Shown here: positions 23,401-35,020 of the stretch, piece by piece
Layout of the letters: each line of letters opens with the position of its first letter
How positions within the stretch are numbered: position 1 is the first letter of the stretch
Assembly: GCA_019188255.1 (NCBI GenBank)
Contig: JAETXT010000004.1
Span: 1,178,001-1,242,000 of the forward strand
Length of the DNA stretch: 64,000 nt
From: Verticillium longisporum
Taxonomy: Eukaryota; Ascomycota; Sordariomycetes; Glomerellales; Plectosphaerellaceae
Reading direction: 5' to 3'
The notes under the pieces: model-generated
Told to the model about the DNA's origin: nothing
What the model saw: only the letters and a program-made list of their open reading frames with translations
Databases searched by the model: none
Translations under genes and position numbers: made by a program

Positions 23401-25688
23401 TGCAGTGACCCAAGGCATTGAGGACCCGAACAAGCTCAAATCTCTGCGGAATGCGTTGGTCAAGAAGGGTGGCTGGGCAGGAACCAAGGTTCAGATCAAG
23501 CCCATGTTCCGCAAGAAGGCCACCGATGAAGTTGTGCCTCCTGAAGAGGTTGCCCAGATTCTCAAGGAGGGTGTGGAAGCTAAGTTCCCTGAAAAGACGG
23601 ATGAAAGTCCATCCAAGACCGATCCAGCAACGAGGACAACGCCCAAACGCCACGACTCGCTCTCAGGGGTAACCATGTCCCGCATTACGGCCGCAGAGGA
23701 AAGTCTGGTCCTGGACAAGCTCCAGCTTATTGTCAAGTGGGGCGGCGAGCCCACGCACTCCGCCAGGTACCAGGCACAGGAACTGGGCGAAAATATGCGC
23801 AATGATTTCATGCTGCTGAACCGCGACGTACTGGACGAGGTCCATGTGTACAGCAGCTCAGAACGACGGGTGACGACCAGCGCGCAGATCTGGACTTCTT
23901 CGTTCTTGGGCCGGAAGGATCTCCCTGATGACTTCATTACGATTCGCAAAGACCTTTTGGATGACTCAAACGCAGCCAAGGACGAAATGGACAAGGTCAA
24001 GAAGAAGCTCAAGGGTCTACTACGCAAGGGAAATGAGCGACCATCGCAATTCGCCTGGCCGGACAAGATGCCTGAGCCTTCCGAAGTTCAGACGCGGGTC
24101 GTTCAGCTAATGAACTTCCATCGGCGCGTGATGCAGCACAATTTTGGCAAACTATATAGTGGAGCCGTCAACTCTCTCAATGCCATATCCAACCCTAGCA
24201 TAGACAAGAGCCAGCCAGGCGAGTCATCGGCTGGCTCCATGTCGTCCGCCCTGTCCCAAGCCAATGGGATTAACAACATACAAGCCCGTTGGTGTTGCGG
24301 TGAAGATGCAGAGCTGTTCAGAGAACGCTGGGAGAAGCTCTTCCAAGAGTTCTGTGATGGGGAGAAGGTTGATCCTAGCAAAATCTCCGAGCTCTACGAT
24401 ACCATGAAGTTTGACGCCTTGCACAACCGCCAGTTTCTCGAGTGGGTGTTCACGCCACCAAAGCAGATGCTCGAGGAGGAGTACGGTATCAAGGACAACA
24501 AAGACAGCAAAGAGAGCAGCTCCAAAGAAGACAGTAGCAAGGAGGGCAAGGCAGGCAGAACTGTGTGGAGGGAGCCGGAAGAAGTCAAAGTATCGTAAGA
24601 CTCGCGAGAGGATAGGCGGGATATACTGGACAAATCCGACAAGACCGCCGAAGGCAACAAGAGCTCGAGTTCAGTTCGTCGCATCTTCCGTCGACGATCC
24701 TTCCTCAATGGCATACGTCATGTCGGCGAGGGCGCCCCGCCGGAACAGTACTTCCACCTATACAAGGGCAACACACAATCCAAGGCCAAGACAGACGCCA
24801 GGTTTGAGCCGCTGCGGGAGTTGTACCAGTTGGCCAAAATGCTGTTTGACTTCATCTGCCCGCAGGAGTACGGCATCTCTGATACGGAGAAGCTCGAGAT
24901 TGGTCTTTTGACATCGCTACCCCTCTTGAAGGAGATTGTTCAGGACCTCGAGGAGATGCAAGCCTCCAATGATGCCAAGTCTTTCTTCTACTTCACCAAG
25001 GAGTCTCACATCTACACGTTACTCAACACCATTCTGGAGGGTGGCCTTGAGACGAAAATCAAGCGGAGCACCATCCCTGAACTGGACTATCTCTCGCAGA
25101 TTTGCTTCGAGCTCTACGAATCAGAGACGAAGGTGCCAGCTGATGTGGCCACCCGCGGCGATGAGGCTACCTTTGCGTACAGCATCAGGATCACCATTAG
25201 CCCTGGCTGCCACGTATACGATCCTCTCGATGTTCAGCTCGACAGCAAGCACTCCATCAGCTGCGCCCCTCGCCGAAGCTTAACCTTACATGCCGATTGG
25301 ATGGAGGTGATCCGCACCTTACGTGCCAAGTTCAACCAGTGAGTATTATTCCTTGTGAACTCCCGGCACGATGTCCCACCCGCAAACGAGGCGCGCTTTG
25401 TCATGCTAATGCTTCTGGTCTACCAGGGTGAAATTGCCCAAGACTTTCCTGGCTATCAACCTGTCTGATCTCTTCTCATACGATGAGCAAGAGAAGAAAG
25501 ACGTCGATTCGGACGGGCTGGAAATGAAGAGCCTCACACGCCAATCTGCTTCCAAGAACGTCTCAGGGGAGGCCGGCGATGTGTCTGGCCAAAGCGATAT
25601 CACTGCGGGCGACGTGCTGGAGAGCAGCACGGAGCTAGCGATGACGCCGAACGAGGGCCATGGCCAGCCGTCCGAGCCACCGCTATAA
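20440..25688 (+). CDS. vip1: inositol hexakisphosphate kinase VIP1/ASP1 (PPIP5K), three frameshifts
   Basis: This bifunctional enzyme makes and removes the 1-position pyrophosphate of inositol pyrophosphates, signals for phosphate status and polar growth. Proposed exons are 20440-21726, 21797-21818, 21912-24594, 24664-25338 and 25427-25688, about 1640 residues. Residues 1-310 are Ser/Thr/Pro-rich and look disordered. The ATP-grasp kinase domain starts at [19 protein letters not shown] and includes [14 protein letters not shown] and [21 protein letters not shown] poly-Pro linker precedes the histidine phosphatase domain ([15 protein letters not shown]). One base is missing at each of three runs: C5 21341-21345, A5 22258-22262 and C4 22525-22528. 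An in-frame TAA at 24596-24598 overlaps a GTAAGA donor; the proposed 69-bp intron 24595-24663 removes it. Confidence 0.92.
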
Positions 25689-27008
25689 TTACGAGGAGGA
25701 CCGCATATCTGGCGCCCTGACGCGCGAGCGTCAATGTGGATACACGCGCGACATGGCCTGCGGGGGCAATGCTTGGACAAGTTGATCTGACCCTGACCTC
25801 CTCCTGCAGGCGAGCGCGGTTACCAAAATGAGGAGGGCAGAGGTGAGACGAAAAGAAAAACAGGCAATAGACACAATAATGCGCATGAGTACCGACTACT
25901 TTATCATTATTCTAGATCGCCGGCTGTTTTGTATCCGGTTTAAAGATTTTGGACGACACGCGTAATGGGGAAAGGTTTACAAAGAACGACTGCACGTGGA
26001 TGGAGGCAATCATGGGTTTAGAGTCATCCAAGGAGCGTCACTAGGTATCATGGTTCAAGGCACGCAGACGTAGATCCATACACATGGCGTCAATTCCAAA
26101 ACATTTCAATCTTCAAGGAGAGGAAGAGAAATAGGCCGAGGTGATTTCTTGTAGTCTATTTCTGGGTTTTTCTTTTTGGGAAGTGCACGCAGCCCCGGCC
26201 TGTGATGATCGGAATGGCTTCCGAGAGAGCTGTGACGTGGACAAAACGAGGAGATGCCGCAGGCTGTGTGAGGGGCGAGCCGGAGCCGATCTCGGATCGC
26301 GCAACTGGCCCATCGAGGCGGCATCGTGACAAGGCTGGTTGCCGGTTCCAGATGGAGAGATTGAAGCAGGAGTGACTGTCGCAGGTGAGCCGATGGAGAA
26401 TTTCTCTGCGGCGGAGCAGTCAGCACGTCGAACGAAAAGTCTGGCTGATGACCCTTGCGGGATACGGTCTAGATAGCAAAGCGGGCATGAGGCCCTGTCT
26501 TGGATGCGCGGAGAACTGGGTTGGTGGTCAAGATGATTGGGGAAGGGGGGGGCCAAAGCAGGCGGGCGAGCAAGACGACCGCCCGCGCGCGCACATCGGA
26601 CGAGCTTGTCCCCGGTGTGTGAAAGGTGTCAGGCTGCGGCCGACAGTGGAGATGACAACGGCGGTGGATGCGCCTCTGCTTTGCCCGGGGGGTGTGCGAG
26701 CGGGCAAGGGGGCGAGGGGCGACAGGAGAGGAGTTTTGAGGATTTTAGGGTTTCTGGAAGGCCATGCGGGCCGCTCGCGCCTCGCGCCTCGAGCCTCGAG
26801 CTGTTGTTGCAAGAAGACCATGACCATGTCGAGCCATGTGGTTGTCACCAGGTCAAGCGTCCGGCCGGCCGGTGGTCGAAGAGAGTGTGGTGTGTCAAAG
26901 CTCTGCTACCTTGCTTTTCTTTTCATGGGAGAAGAAGCAGGGCGGTGGGTGAAGGGGGGCGGAGATACCCATGCCTGGGCCGCCCACCTACGTGTATCCA
27001 GCGCTCAG

Positions 27009-27042
27009 GTACCTCACCTGCCTACCTAGGCACCTGAGGTAC
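27009..27042. repeat. imperfect palindrome / potential hairpin
   Basis: The arms GTACCTCACCTGCCTA and (as its complement) GTACCTCAGGTGCCTA flank a short centre. They match at 14 of 16 positions. It lies within a longer run of TACCTAG/CTAGGTA-like words that reaches about 27080. Confidence 0.65.
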
Positions 27043-30000
27043 AAGTACATGTACCTAGATAGTACCTTGGGTGCCTAGATACTGGGTAAGGGCGGGAAAA
27101 GGACATGCCTGCATGCCCCAGATGCCAGATGCTTGGGTGGAGCTTGCAGGGTGCCTTGGGTGCTCTCTCGCTGGTCGCCTGTCACTGTTCCTTCGCGCGG
27201 GCGCGTGCTCCTCCTGCAACTCTGTATTTCCTCGGCACCGAACCCCTAGACAGAGAGATCATTACAATCCCGAGAGTGAAAAGGGCGTTGACAGAGACTC
27301 CATGTTGCACCCCTCATCCTCATCTCTTGACGAGAGAGGACGCGTCGGCGATCGCACTTAGGTATGGCCATGATGGAGGGTGTGGCTTCAGCTGCAGGAC
27401 GGGGTGTCGATCGACGGTTCGTCTGACGTTGCGGATGGGCGGCAAGCACTTATTTACAGCACATCTGGGGGAACAGGGCCGCTCACTCGTTTGATCTCTC
27501 CACCGCATCTCACACCTACCTACCTTACCTGCCTCTGCCTTGCCTTGCTGCCTTCCCATGCGCGCACCAACCCTGTCATGGGCTCAGTTCTTGCCAGTCA
27601 ACCGGAATTGGGGGTTGCCAGAAATGATGAGGCGTTGAGCCCAGAAAGACCAAAAGAGGAGGGCACAGGTTTAGCTCAGGTGGTGTGTCCTTAACCAGCA
27701 AAATGCAGGTGCCGCCCTCGACGCCTCCAACGGTGAAGCACATGCTGCTGGCTGCAGGTCGACCCTTGCTGCATGTCACATCGTGTTACGGGGCGATGGT
27801 ACTGTCATCAGAGTCTATCCACAGACGACAGACCAGAGACCACGGACGGGCTGCCAGGTCGGCATGCTTCTGAGAGCTGCTCTTCGGCATTCTCATTCTC
27901 ATGACGCCGTGATCCGGTGTATATCGCCCCCGCCGGCGAAGCCTCTGCTGCTAGCTATTGCCCTCTGAGTGACAAGATCCAAGTCCTGGTTCGTTCGTCG
28001 AATGTCGTGAGGAAGGGCCATTGTAGACTAAAGGCCAAGGCTATCTGGAGGACGGGGGGTTGCGCAACCATCTGATATCGGGGCATAGCGACAACAGGCC
28101 TACCTGGATCTCTCTCCAAGAGTCAACAAATGAGTGACAACGGACGCAAAGCACGCCACGTTGGTACTTGTGAGTTGCCTCGTCATCCCTGTCACTCGAA
28201 CCACTGATCATCGAGTCGTGGACTATGAAGCCTAAAGTACCTACCCCTCCTGGCCTCGAAGGTCATTTCAGAGAGAGACGAAGGGATCGAAGAGGGGGGG
28301 GGGAGGGAGGTGCGCAGGCGCATGTTGAGATAGTCACGCCATGCCACGAATAGAACGTGACGACAGACGAGAGTATGTGCAACGGACAAACCCATGAAGG
28401 TTACTTGACGACGATAGCAACCGATGATGACGAACAACGACGACGTCACATTTGATATTTTGGGGTCGGAAAAGTACCGGGCAAGAGCTTCAACAGCTGC
28501 TGACACAGTTTCAAGCCCCGTGATCCCGATGTGGATGGCAGTCACCTCCTGCTTGAGCGAGGGCCCCCATCTCCCCATCCTGGGAGTCATTAACCTCTGA
28601 CATCGAATTTGACTTGCATCGTAACCGCGCGTCTTCTCCCCGCACGCCCCCCCCCCCTTCTCTTCTCCTCAAGCCCTCGGTGCCAATTCGATGGGACACC
28701 CCTCCCCTTCCGAATCCCTTCTCATATCGGATCGATTCCGCCTACGGTCCTGTCAGTACGCTGCTTCGTCAGCCTCCAAATCCTGCTCAAGGGCAAGGTC
28801 AATGTGCCGTGGCGCCCTGCAGCCCGGTCCGTCCTTTCTTTCTGTGTGTGAGGTCAGGGCAGTCAGCTGTTACACATCACAGCTTTACCTTTCGATAAGC
28901 CATGCTCAGTAGGCCCAATCTATCCTGTCGGATGCACCCACATTCGCATCCACATGCAGCCCACCTTACCAAGCCCCGCCTAACTCTTCTCGGCACTGGG
29001 AACAGACATCAGACGAGCCGCGCCGAGCCGTGTTCCTCACACATGGCCATCTCGTCCGAATCGTGGCGCTCAAAAAGGGAAGAAGAAAGGAAAAAAAAAA
29101 TAGGTACAATACTACCTGCTTTGGCCTGCGCTTCACGTTTGGAACTCGACTCGAGCACAATGGCGAATAAGACAAGAGACGATTCGCCCCCCCCCGACTG
29201 GATAATGTACCTGTCGAACAGGGGAAAAGCTGTCGTATCCAACGTCCCGTCATCACCCCGACCCGCCCTGGCCCGTCTGGTTCGAATGTCTGGTCAAGCG
29301 GAGATGACGGACAGAGATGGCCGACACGACCAGCTACCATGTACCTCCGCTCTCTGTTGAGGGCCGCGGCCAGCCACACACTAAAGATGTCAAAGTCAAG
29401 CCTCCAATTACCGAGAAATACGATGCTACAGTACCGCCCCTCAGCGTCAGGCCGCCAGCTTCGCCTTGTCAACGGCGTGCCTTGCAGGCGTGCGAGACTC
29501 GAGGCGAAACGGCGAGACAATCGCTCTGGACCATGGTCGGTTCTGGCACGCCACCTTGCAGCTTGGATGCTTGCTACGAACGATACACCATGAGCTTTAC
29601 CCCTCATGAGATTGAAGGGAGCTCTTTCGGGTATCAATGCGGTCACAGGTCGCAGGATGGGCCCGCCCCGAACCGCAGCCAGACCAAAATGGGATCATCG
29701 TGAGGCGCCTGCAACTGCAAGGGCCTGTTGTAACCGTCGATCTGATACGCGCACCATGGCAGGCATGGCGCCCAGGAACACGCCGATCCGCACCCCGGCT
29801 CGCTTTACTGGTGGTGAACTTTGTATTTGCAAATTCCCAGACCCGCTGGACTGCTTGCCGGCTTGTGAACTTCCAGCAGCGGGAGGGCCAAAGTTCCACC
29901 TTTCTGCAGTACAGCTGCTGCTTGGTTTGTTTGGGTGTCCCGGATGGACCTGAGCCCGGCCTTGATTAGTCGGAACAAGTTAAGGCTAACATGCTAACTA

Positions 30001-30061
30001 CCCATTGCCCACTTCAGGGTCAGGGTCTAAGGCCTGGATTTGATAGACGATTTGAGCAAAG

Positions 30062-30083
30062 GCAGCCAGCCAGCCAGCCAGCC
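30062..30083. repeat. CAGC/AGCC tandem repeat
   Basis: Five consecutive AGCC units in the gene-poor region. Simple microsatellite. Confidence 0.8.
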
Positions 30084-32090
30084 TGCAACCCTGCAATGGA
30101 CTAGCTGCTGCTAAAAGTGACAAGAAGCCATGGTGGTTCTAGGCAAAGGCCGATCGACGGACTAACTGCGAGGCAAGCGAGGCTGGGGCGTCAGGATATT
30201 CCCAACCTCGCACGGCAAGGGTGCCGATGCGAAGACATCATGATCAAGTTCAGGTAGATCGCCAAGTTGGCTATCAGCCACGAAATGCCATGCCCCTCGG
30301 CCCATCAATCATCCCAAGATCAGAGACAACAACAGTACACCATGCTACATCGGGAAAACCCCTCCTTCTGCTACCCCCTGTCGGATCACCCCAGCTTGTC
30401 TGGACGGCTTGGTACGCTAAGGTAGGTGGTCATTGGGCAACGGCGGCATTTCGCGGCGCGACGCGGCTAACTGACAGCCTGCGACTCCATCACCATGCCA
30501 TGGTCAATCAGCCTCTGGCTACCAGTGGTCAGGTTGCTAGGTACTGGGTCGTCAATGCAGGGCTGGGGCGGGTCCTGACAGGGGTGGTGAGGGCGGAAGC
30601 AGCACCACTAGAGGGGTCCTGCCCCAATAGTAGACTGAAGAGCATTGGAGGACTGTACGGACACCCCATCGCGAGGGTTGGGAGCCGGCCAGGTTCAAAA
30701 TCTGTTGTCGTCTTGCAAGTGGAGATCGGTCGGCCAGCCGGGCGGTACCCAGAGGTTCCCGTCCGCAGGTCCTGGTACGTCTGTTCTGGCTGGTCCCGAG
30801 CTTGGCCATCATGTCAAGCCGCAATGACAGATGCTAGACCGGCGTCGACGGCTAGTCCTAGTTTCATTCGTTGCCCTCCCATGTCGTGCCCTCTGACGAC
30901 GCTCTCCATGATACATAAGATATCGACTCAATCCTCCCCCACCGGTATCATGCCGGCTTCTCGGACCCTTCACATTCTTTGACGTACCTTCTTCAATCGC
31001 TGTTGATAGTCACCGCACCTTCCAGGACGTGCTTCCATACGACCGAACCACTCAACACCACTGCTGCCTGCCACTTTCCCAAAGCCAAATACCTACCCTA
31101 CTTGCTCCCCTCCATCCTTTCCAGCATCGACAAGACAGCCGTCCCTTCGACACATCAACTACACACGACGAGCTTGTCTCAGAGAAGGTCCATTTACTGA
31201 ACGGCCTATATTCTCCCGCTCAGCCGCGTCACGAACATCCGTCTGCAAAAACAACCTGTCCGTTACCCCCCCTGGTTGTGTGATACACACGAGTAGAAGT
31301 GTAAGCCACTCAGGAGGAGCGTCCCAGCGACAGCAAACACATCTCGCCTCACTATCATCGCAACCGAGTGCAATCTAGATTGGCACTGCATCATAATAGC
31401 GGTCAGGCAGCTCTTCTACGAATCGAACGCCTGCCGACGTCACGCATCACTCCGAACGCCCTGACGAATCCTGTCCTGTGGTGGACCGAAGCCGCCAGCA
31501 AGCAAACAGTCTCTCGGCGCCTCGCAGCAGCACCACTGCCAGACACTGTGTTTGATTGTCAAAATCGAGGGCTTCCTTGGGAGGCCTTGTTTAAAAGCAT
31601 CGCTGCTGGTGGGATTACAGCCCAGAGCAGCTGCATTTTCTTGACGCTCTTTCTGTTGAGAAAAGGACCGGAACGCTTTGCTTCAGTCGAGTGCAAAGGA
31701 CATTATTCTTTCCAACAAACCCAAGCGACCGTTCCCTTGTTCCCGAACTTTCGCGTCTCAGACACACAGTCCGAGTTGCTGGACATTTCGTGTGTCAGAC
31801 ACCCTGGAACTGCGTCCTGCGCTGACCTCGGACAACCTGCCGCGGCTCCCTGTTGTCGAACAAACCACTGCCTTGCGTTGCGAGCGTGAGTGCAACTCCT
31901 CGGCGCTGTCTACTCTGAACAGACATGCCATGGTGAAACCTGACTGACTCGTTCCCAGATTCCCGAACGTGCCCATCTGGGACAAAACCCGCGCCTGTCA
32001 AAACCCACTACCGTCGGCTCGGCTGCCGGTCAAAAGAAACACATCTCTACCCACCCGCAACGACGCACGATCTATCACGAGGCGGCTACG

Positions 32091-32255
32091 ATGGCGGTCG
32101 CCGGCGCATGTGCACACTCCTTCAAGCTCATAAAATCGGACAACACGTTGATCCAGTGGACTTGCAACCTCTGTCATTCTGGTCCTCACTGGTGGATCTT
32201 TGAATGTCAATACTGCAGACTTCACACGTGCCGCCCATGCACCCGAGGCGTCTGA
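32091..32255 (+). CDS. small Cys/His-rich protein, C1-like zinc-finger pattern
   Basis: A 54-codon frame inside the gene-poor region. Its Cys/His spacing is Cys7-x-His9, Cys25-x2-Cys28, His33, Cys39-x2-Cys42, Cys47-x2-Cys50, with Trp at 23, 34 and 35. The core HSFKL...WTCNLCHSGPHWWIFEC and CRLHTCRPC resembles a short C1/DC1-type cross-brace zinc finger. I recall small fungal proteins of similar pattern but cannot name a family. The ATG at 32091 follows an in-frame open stretch, so an upstream exon or earlier start is possible. It ends at a TGA at 32253-32255. The regular CxxC pairs are very unlikely by chance. The function is unknown; zinc binding is inferred from the pattern only. Confidence 0.6.
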   Translation: MAVAGACAHSFKLIKSDNTLIQWTCNLCHSGPHWWIFECQYCRLHTCRPCTRGV

Positions 32256-35020
32256 AAGAGGGGCCGCCTGGGGGAGGGGGCGGGGGGTTCAGATGTCGAG
32301 GCTCAACCACTGCAGGCCTCGAGGGTACGGTGGTACTGATTGGACGGACATTCGCCTCTTTTCTGTCGTGGCATCAACTGCAGGTACTTTTGGGCGCTGC
32401 TTCATTCTCTCGCCTGTCTTGTCATCCTCTGTCTCCTCCGTCACCCTGCGCTTCTCCTGCCGCTCTCCTGCATATGCCTTGAGCAGGCAGATTGCATAGC
32501 GCCTCCGGGGCGGACCCACCACTCTGGATCGGTAGGAAATACAAGTGCTCGCCTACTGCTGCAATGACACCCGACGGTGCAAGCAGGGACGAACAACGGC
32601 AGGGCGGACGGGGGAGGAAGGAGGAGGGGGGGGGGGGGGGCGGTGGTGGCTGCCCGGTGGCTTCTGCTCATTTCCCTCAGAAAGTTCTTTTGCTGGCGCC
32701 CTAGTGCTGCAGGCAAGCTGACTCGGATGTTCACGTTGGGCAGACGACGTGGACGAGACGACTGCGACTGGAGAGAGACGCGACTGGCCATGGGCCCTGG
32801 AAATGAAGGAACATTCATCTGCCCATGGCAAGTTGCTGGCCCCTCCCCGAGACCCAGAGTCGACGAACCGAACCGCCTTGACCTGGACGACACGACGACG
32901 CGGCTTTGGTGTATTGGACACTCGGTCTTGTCAATTGCACTGTGGCAGGCTTTCTTTCTTGCCTCGACCCATTCGCCAGCACCCGCGCCATCACCGGCCG
33001 GTCATCAGATCTTGCTCGATCATGACATCCTTTCAGCCCCCCTTCTGTCGACCTGGGTCCCTCCTCACGACACCCACATGGCACTTGCTCGGCTTTGGTA
33101 CTTCCGCTGGCCCAGGCTCCGGTCTCCGCCCCTCTCCTCTCGGCATCACAAAGAGACCTTGACAAGATGCTGGACAGGCACACGGACACGGAGCATCTTC
33201 AGGAGCCACGCGACCCGAGTCGGCGAGGAACAGCAACGAGAACGCAGCCAATTAAACATGTCGACATACATGTAGGATTCTACAACACAAGGCCCGACAG
33301 GGGGGGGCCGAGCAGGCAACAGGGGAAATGCCTGGCGCCAATTCTAGGAACCTGCACTGATGCTGCAGTCGACCTGCACAGCGCACGTGGGCCGCTGTGG
33401 CTTCTGTGGCTCAGAAGGAGTGGGGGGGAGGCCTGAACATGCCCAGGCATGCCAGGCTTGCCAGGCACATCTGAAAGACGCTGGGGCCCAGACATCGCTA
33501 CTGGACCACTCGGGCTGTCGCCGATCGCCATGGGGGGCGTCACTCGGTTGTGCCGCTCCTCAGCCACCATCGTCCTCGCTTACTGGCGATCTCATGGCCC
33601 CCTCTTTCTGTACCTTTTCTCTGTCTCTCTCTCACCTTTGGCTCTGGTCCGATTCCCCTCTTTTTTTTTTCTTTTGCTATTTACCCTGTACCCTTACCTC
33701 ACCTATTTCTTTTTATCCGCCCACGCCAGTCAACTCCTGTCTTTGATGTTATCTACACTTTTGCCCCTTGCCCCTTTTGCCCTTTGGTCCGTTATTGTAT
33801 CTTGATGGCTACGTCTTGCCATCTCCTGTCGTCCGTCTAGCCTGTCAGAGTCCGCGCCACCCACCCACCACCCCCCACCATGGCGTTCGAAGAAACGGTG
33901 ACGGGAAGCATTGGAACGATCGCCTCCCCCAGCTCCAGGGGTTCAAGGGGGCCTTCGAGCTTCGTTAGCGTCCCCAACCAGGCCCCTGGTGCCATTTCCA
34001 TTCGAATCCGACTGGCGTCTTTTCTCATCGGATCTCGCTGCCCGACTGCCTGGACTGAGCCTGGCATCAACAACACAACAACCTTGTTACCTGTCACGGC
34101 TAGGCATGCTCTTGTGTGCCTTGTTTTTCTCCCCTCTGCTCTTTTCCCCCAAGATTCTATTTGCCCTATCTGACGTTGCGTCTTGGAGTTTCTGGTCCGA
34201 TACCCCCCCTTTCCTTCTCCTTAGTTGGGTTGCATACCCCTTTCCCCGTCTTAGACTATCTGTAGTATGACAATACAGAACTCGCCTCTCGGTGTTGAAC
34301 ATTCTTTGCGCTACTTGTTGTTTGTGTTTGATTCGGACAGCCGGTATAGTTGGCTTATATCGTACAAAGGGTGGTCTTCCTTGTGCCTAACTTCCCGCCG
34401 ACATCCTGGCTGGTCCATCTCACTGTGTAGACTTGCTGCCTGATGCGAAGTAGTGACATCCTGACAAGGAGATATCCTTAGAGTAAAGATGAGTGGAGCC
34501 ATATTGGTTTGCGTGGGACATCTGGGTTGCCAGTTTGGCTGCACAAACGTCTCTGTACCTGCATCAGTTACAATGTCGTATCACCGGTCGCCCTGTATTC
34601 AGCCTCTCCTTCCCATGCCGACACGCAGGCGACGTGTGACGTGTAACGCGTGTGACGTGCCGCTTCTGACGTAATGTCATACTACCTAGTTCTACGTGGC
34701 CATTCGCTTGACAAGACATGTGAACGTGGCGCTCGGCATGCCACGCCGTGCCATGCTGAAATGCTTCTGCCGCTGCCGCCGCCGCCCCCTTTCGCCTGGC
34801 TATCGGGTCTCGTCTGGCACCCATCGATGACGGGCCGAAGCGAGAGAAGGCGATTTTTGGAAAAGCGGCGTGGCAGTGGTGTCAGAAAGGGGTCGTGTCG
34901 CAGCTCGCTTGCACGACACTGCCACGCAAACGCAACGTTACGCGTGGACGAAGGCAACAGGATTCCAATTGGCTTCGTCGTCGTCCCTCGCGCCGGCCTT
35001 TTCACTGGAGGCTTGCTGTG
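32256..35020. other. gene-poor region, second part
   Basis: 2.8 kb without a gene I can support. It has a G15 run at 32626-32640 and strongly pyrimidine-rich sequence at 33590-33840, followed by an ATG in good context at 33880 (ACCATGGCG) that opens 97 codons of no recognisable family. The part next to the MOSC gene, 34682-35020, stays open in the last MOSC frame but does not look like MOSC sequence. Confidence 0.45.
32626..32640 (+). repeat. poly-G tract (15 G)
   Basis: Uninterrupted run of 15 G, preceded by GGAGGAAGGAGGA and followed by CGGTGGTGG. It could form a G-quadruplex on the plus strand. Its true length is doubtful in a sequence that shows homopolymer errors elsewhere. Confidence 0.8.

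Larger units (their letters stand above)
25689..32090. other. gene-poor region, first part
   Basis: 6.4 kb with no reading frame I can assign to a family. Frames reach 253 codons (30221-30982 plus strand), but they overlap others on both strands and have random-looking composition. Simple features present are a G10 run (28294-28303), a C11 run (28647-28657), an A10 tract near 29090, a CAGC tandem repeat (30062-30083), and a palindromic CCTAGG-type cluster (27009-27075). Pyrimidine-rich stretches near 31050-31200 look like fungal transcription start regions. Confidence 0.5.

Noticed and set aside
751..24598. Stop-codon recoding, because three conserved genes contain in-frame stops (TAG, TAG, TAA)
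   Set aside because: TAG terminates RTR1 normally, the TAA is explained by an intron, and no recoding signal is evident. Mutation or error is simpler.
28966..29646. 226-codon minus-strand frame
   Set aside because: No recognisable domain; the Phe-rich segment comes from an A-rich tract on the plus strand. A plus-strand frame overlaps it as well.
30221..30982. 253-codon plus-strand frame in the gene-poor region
   Set aside because: Composition looks random, no motif or family resemblance, and another frame overlaps it on the minus strand.
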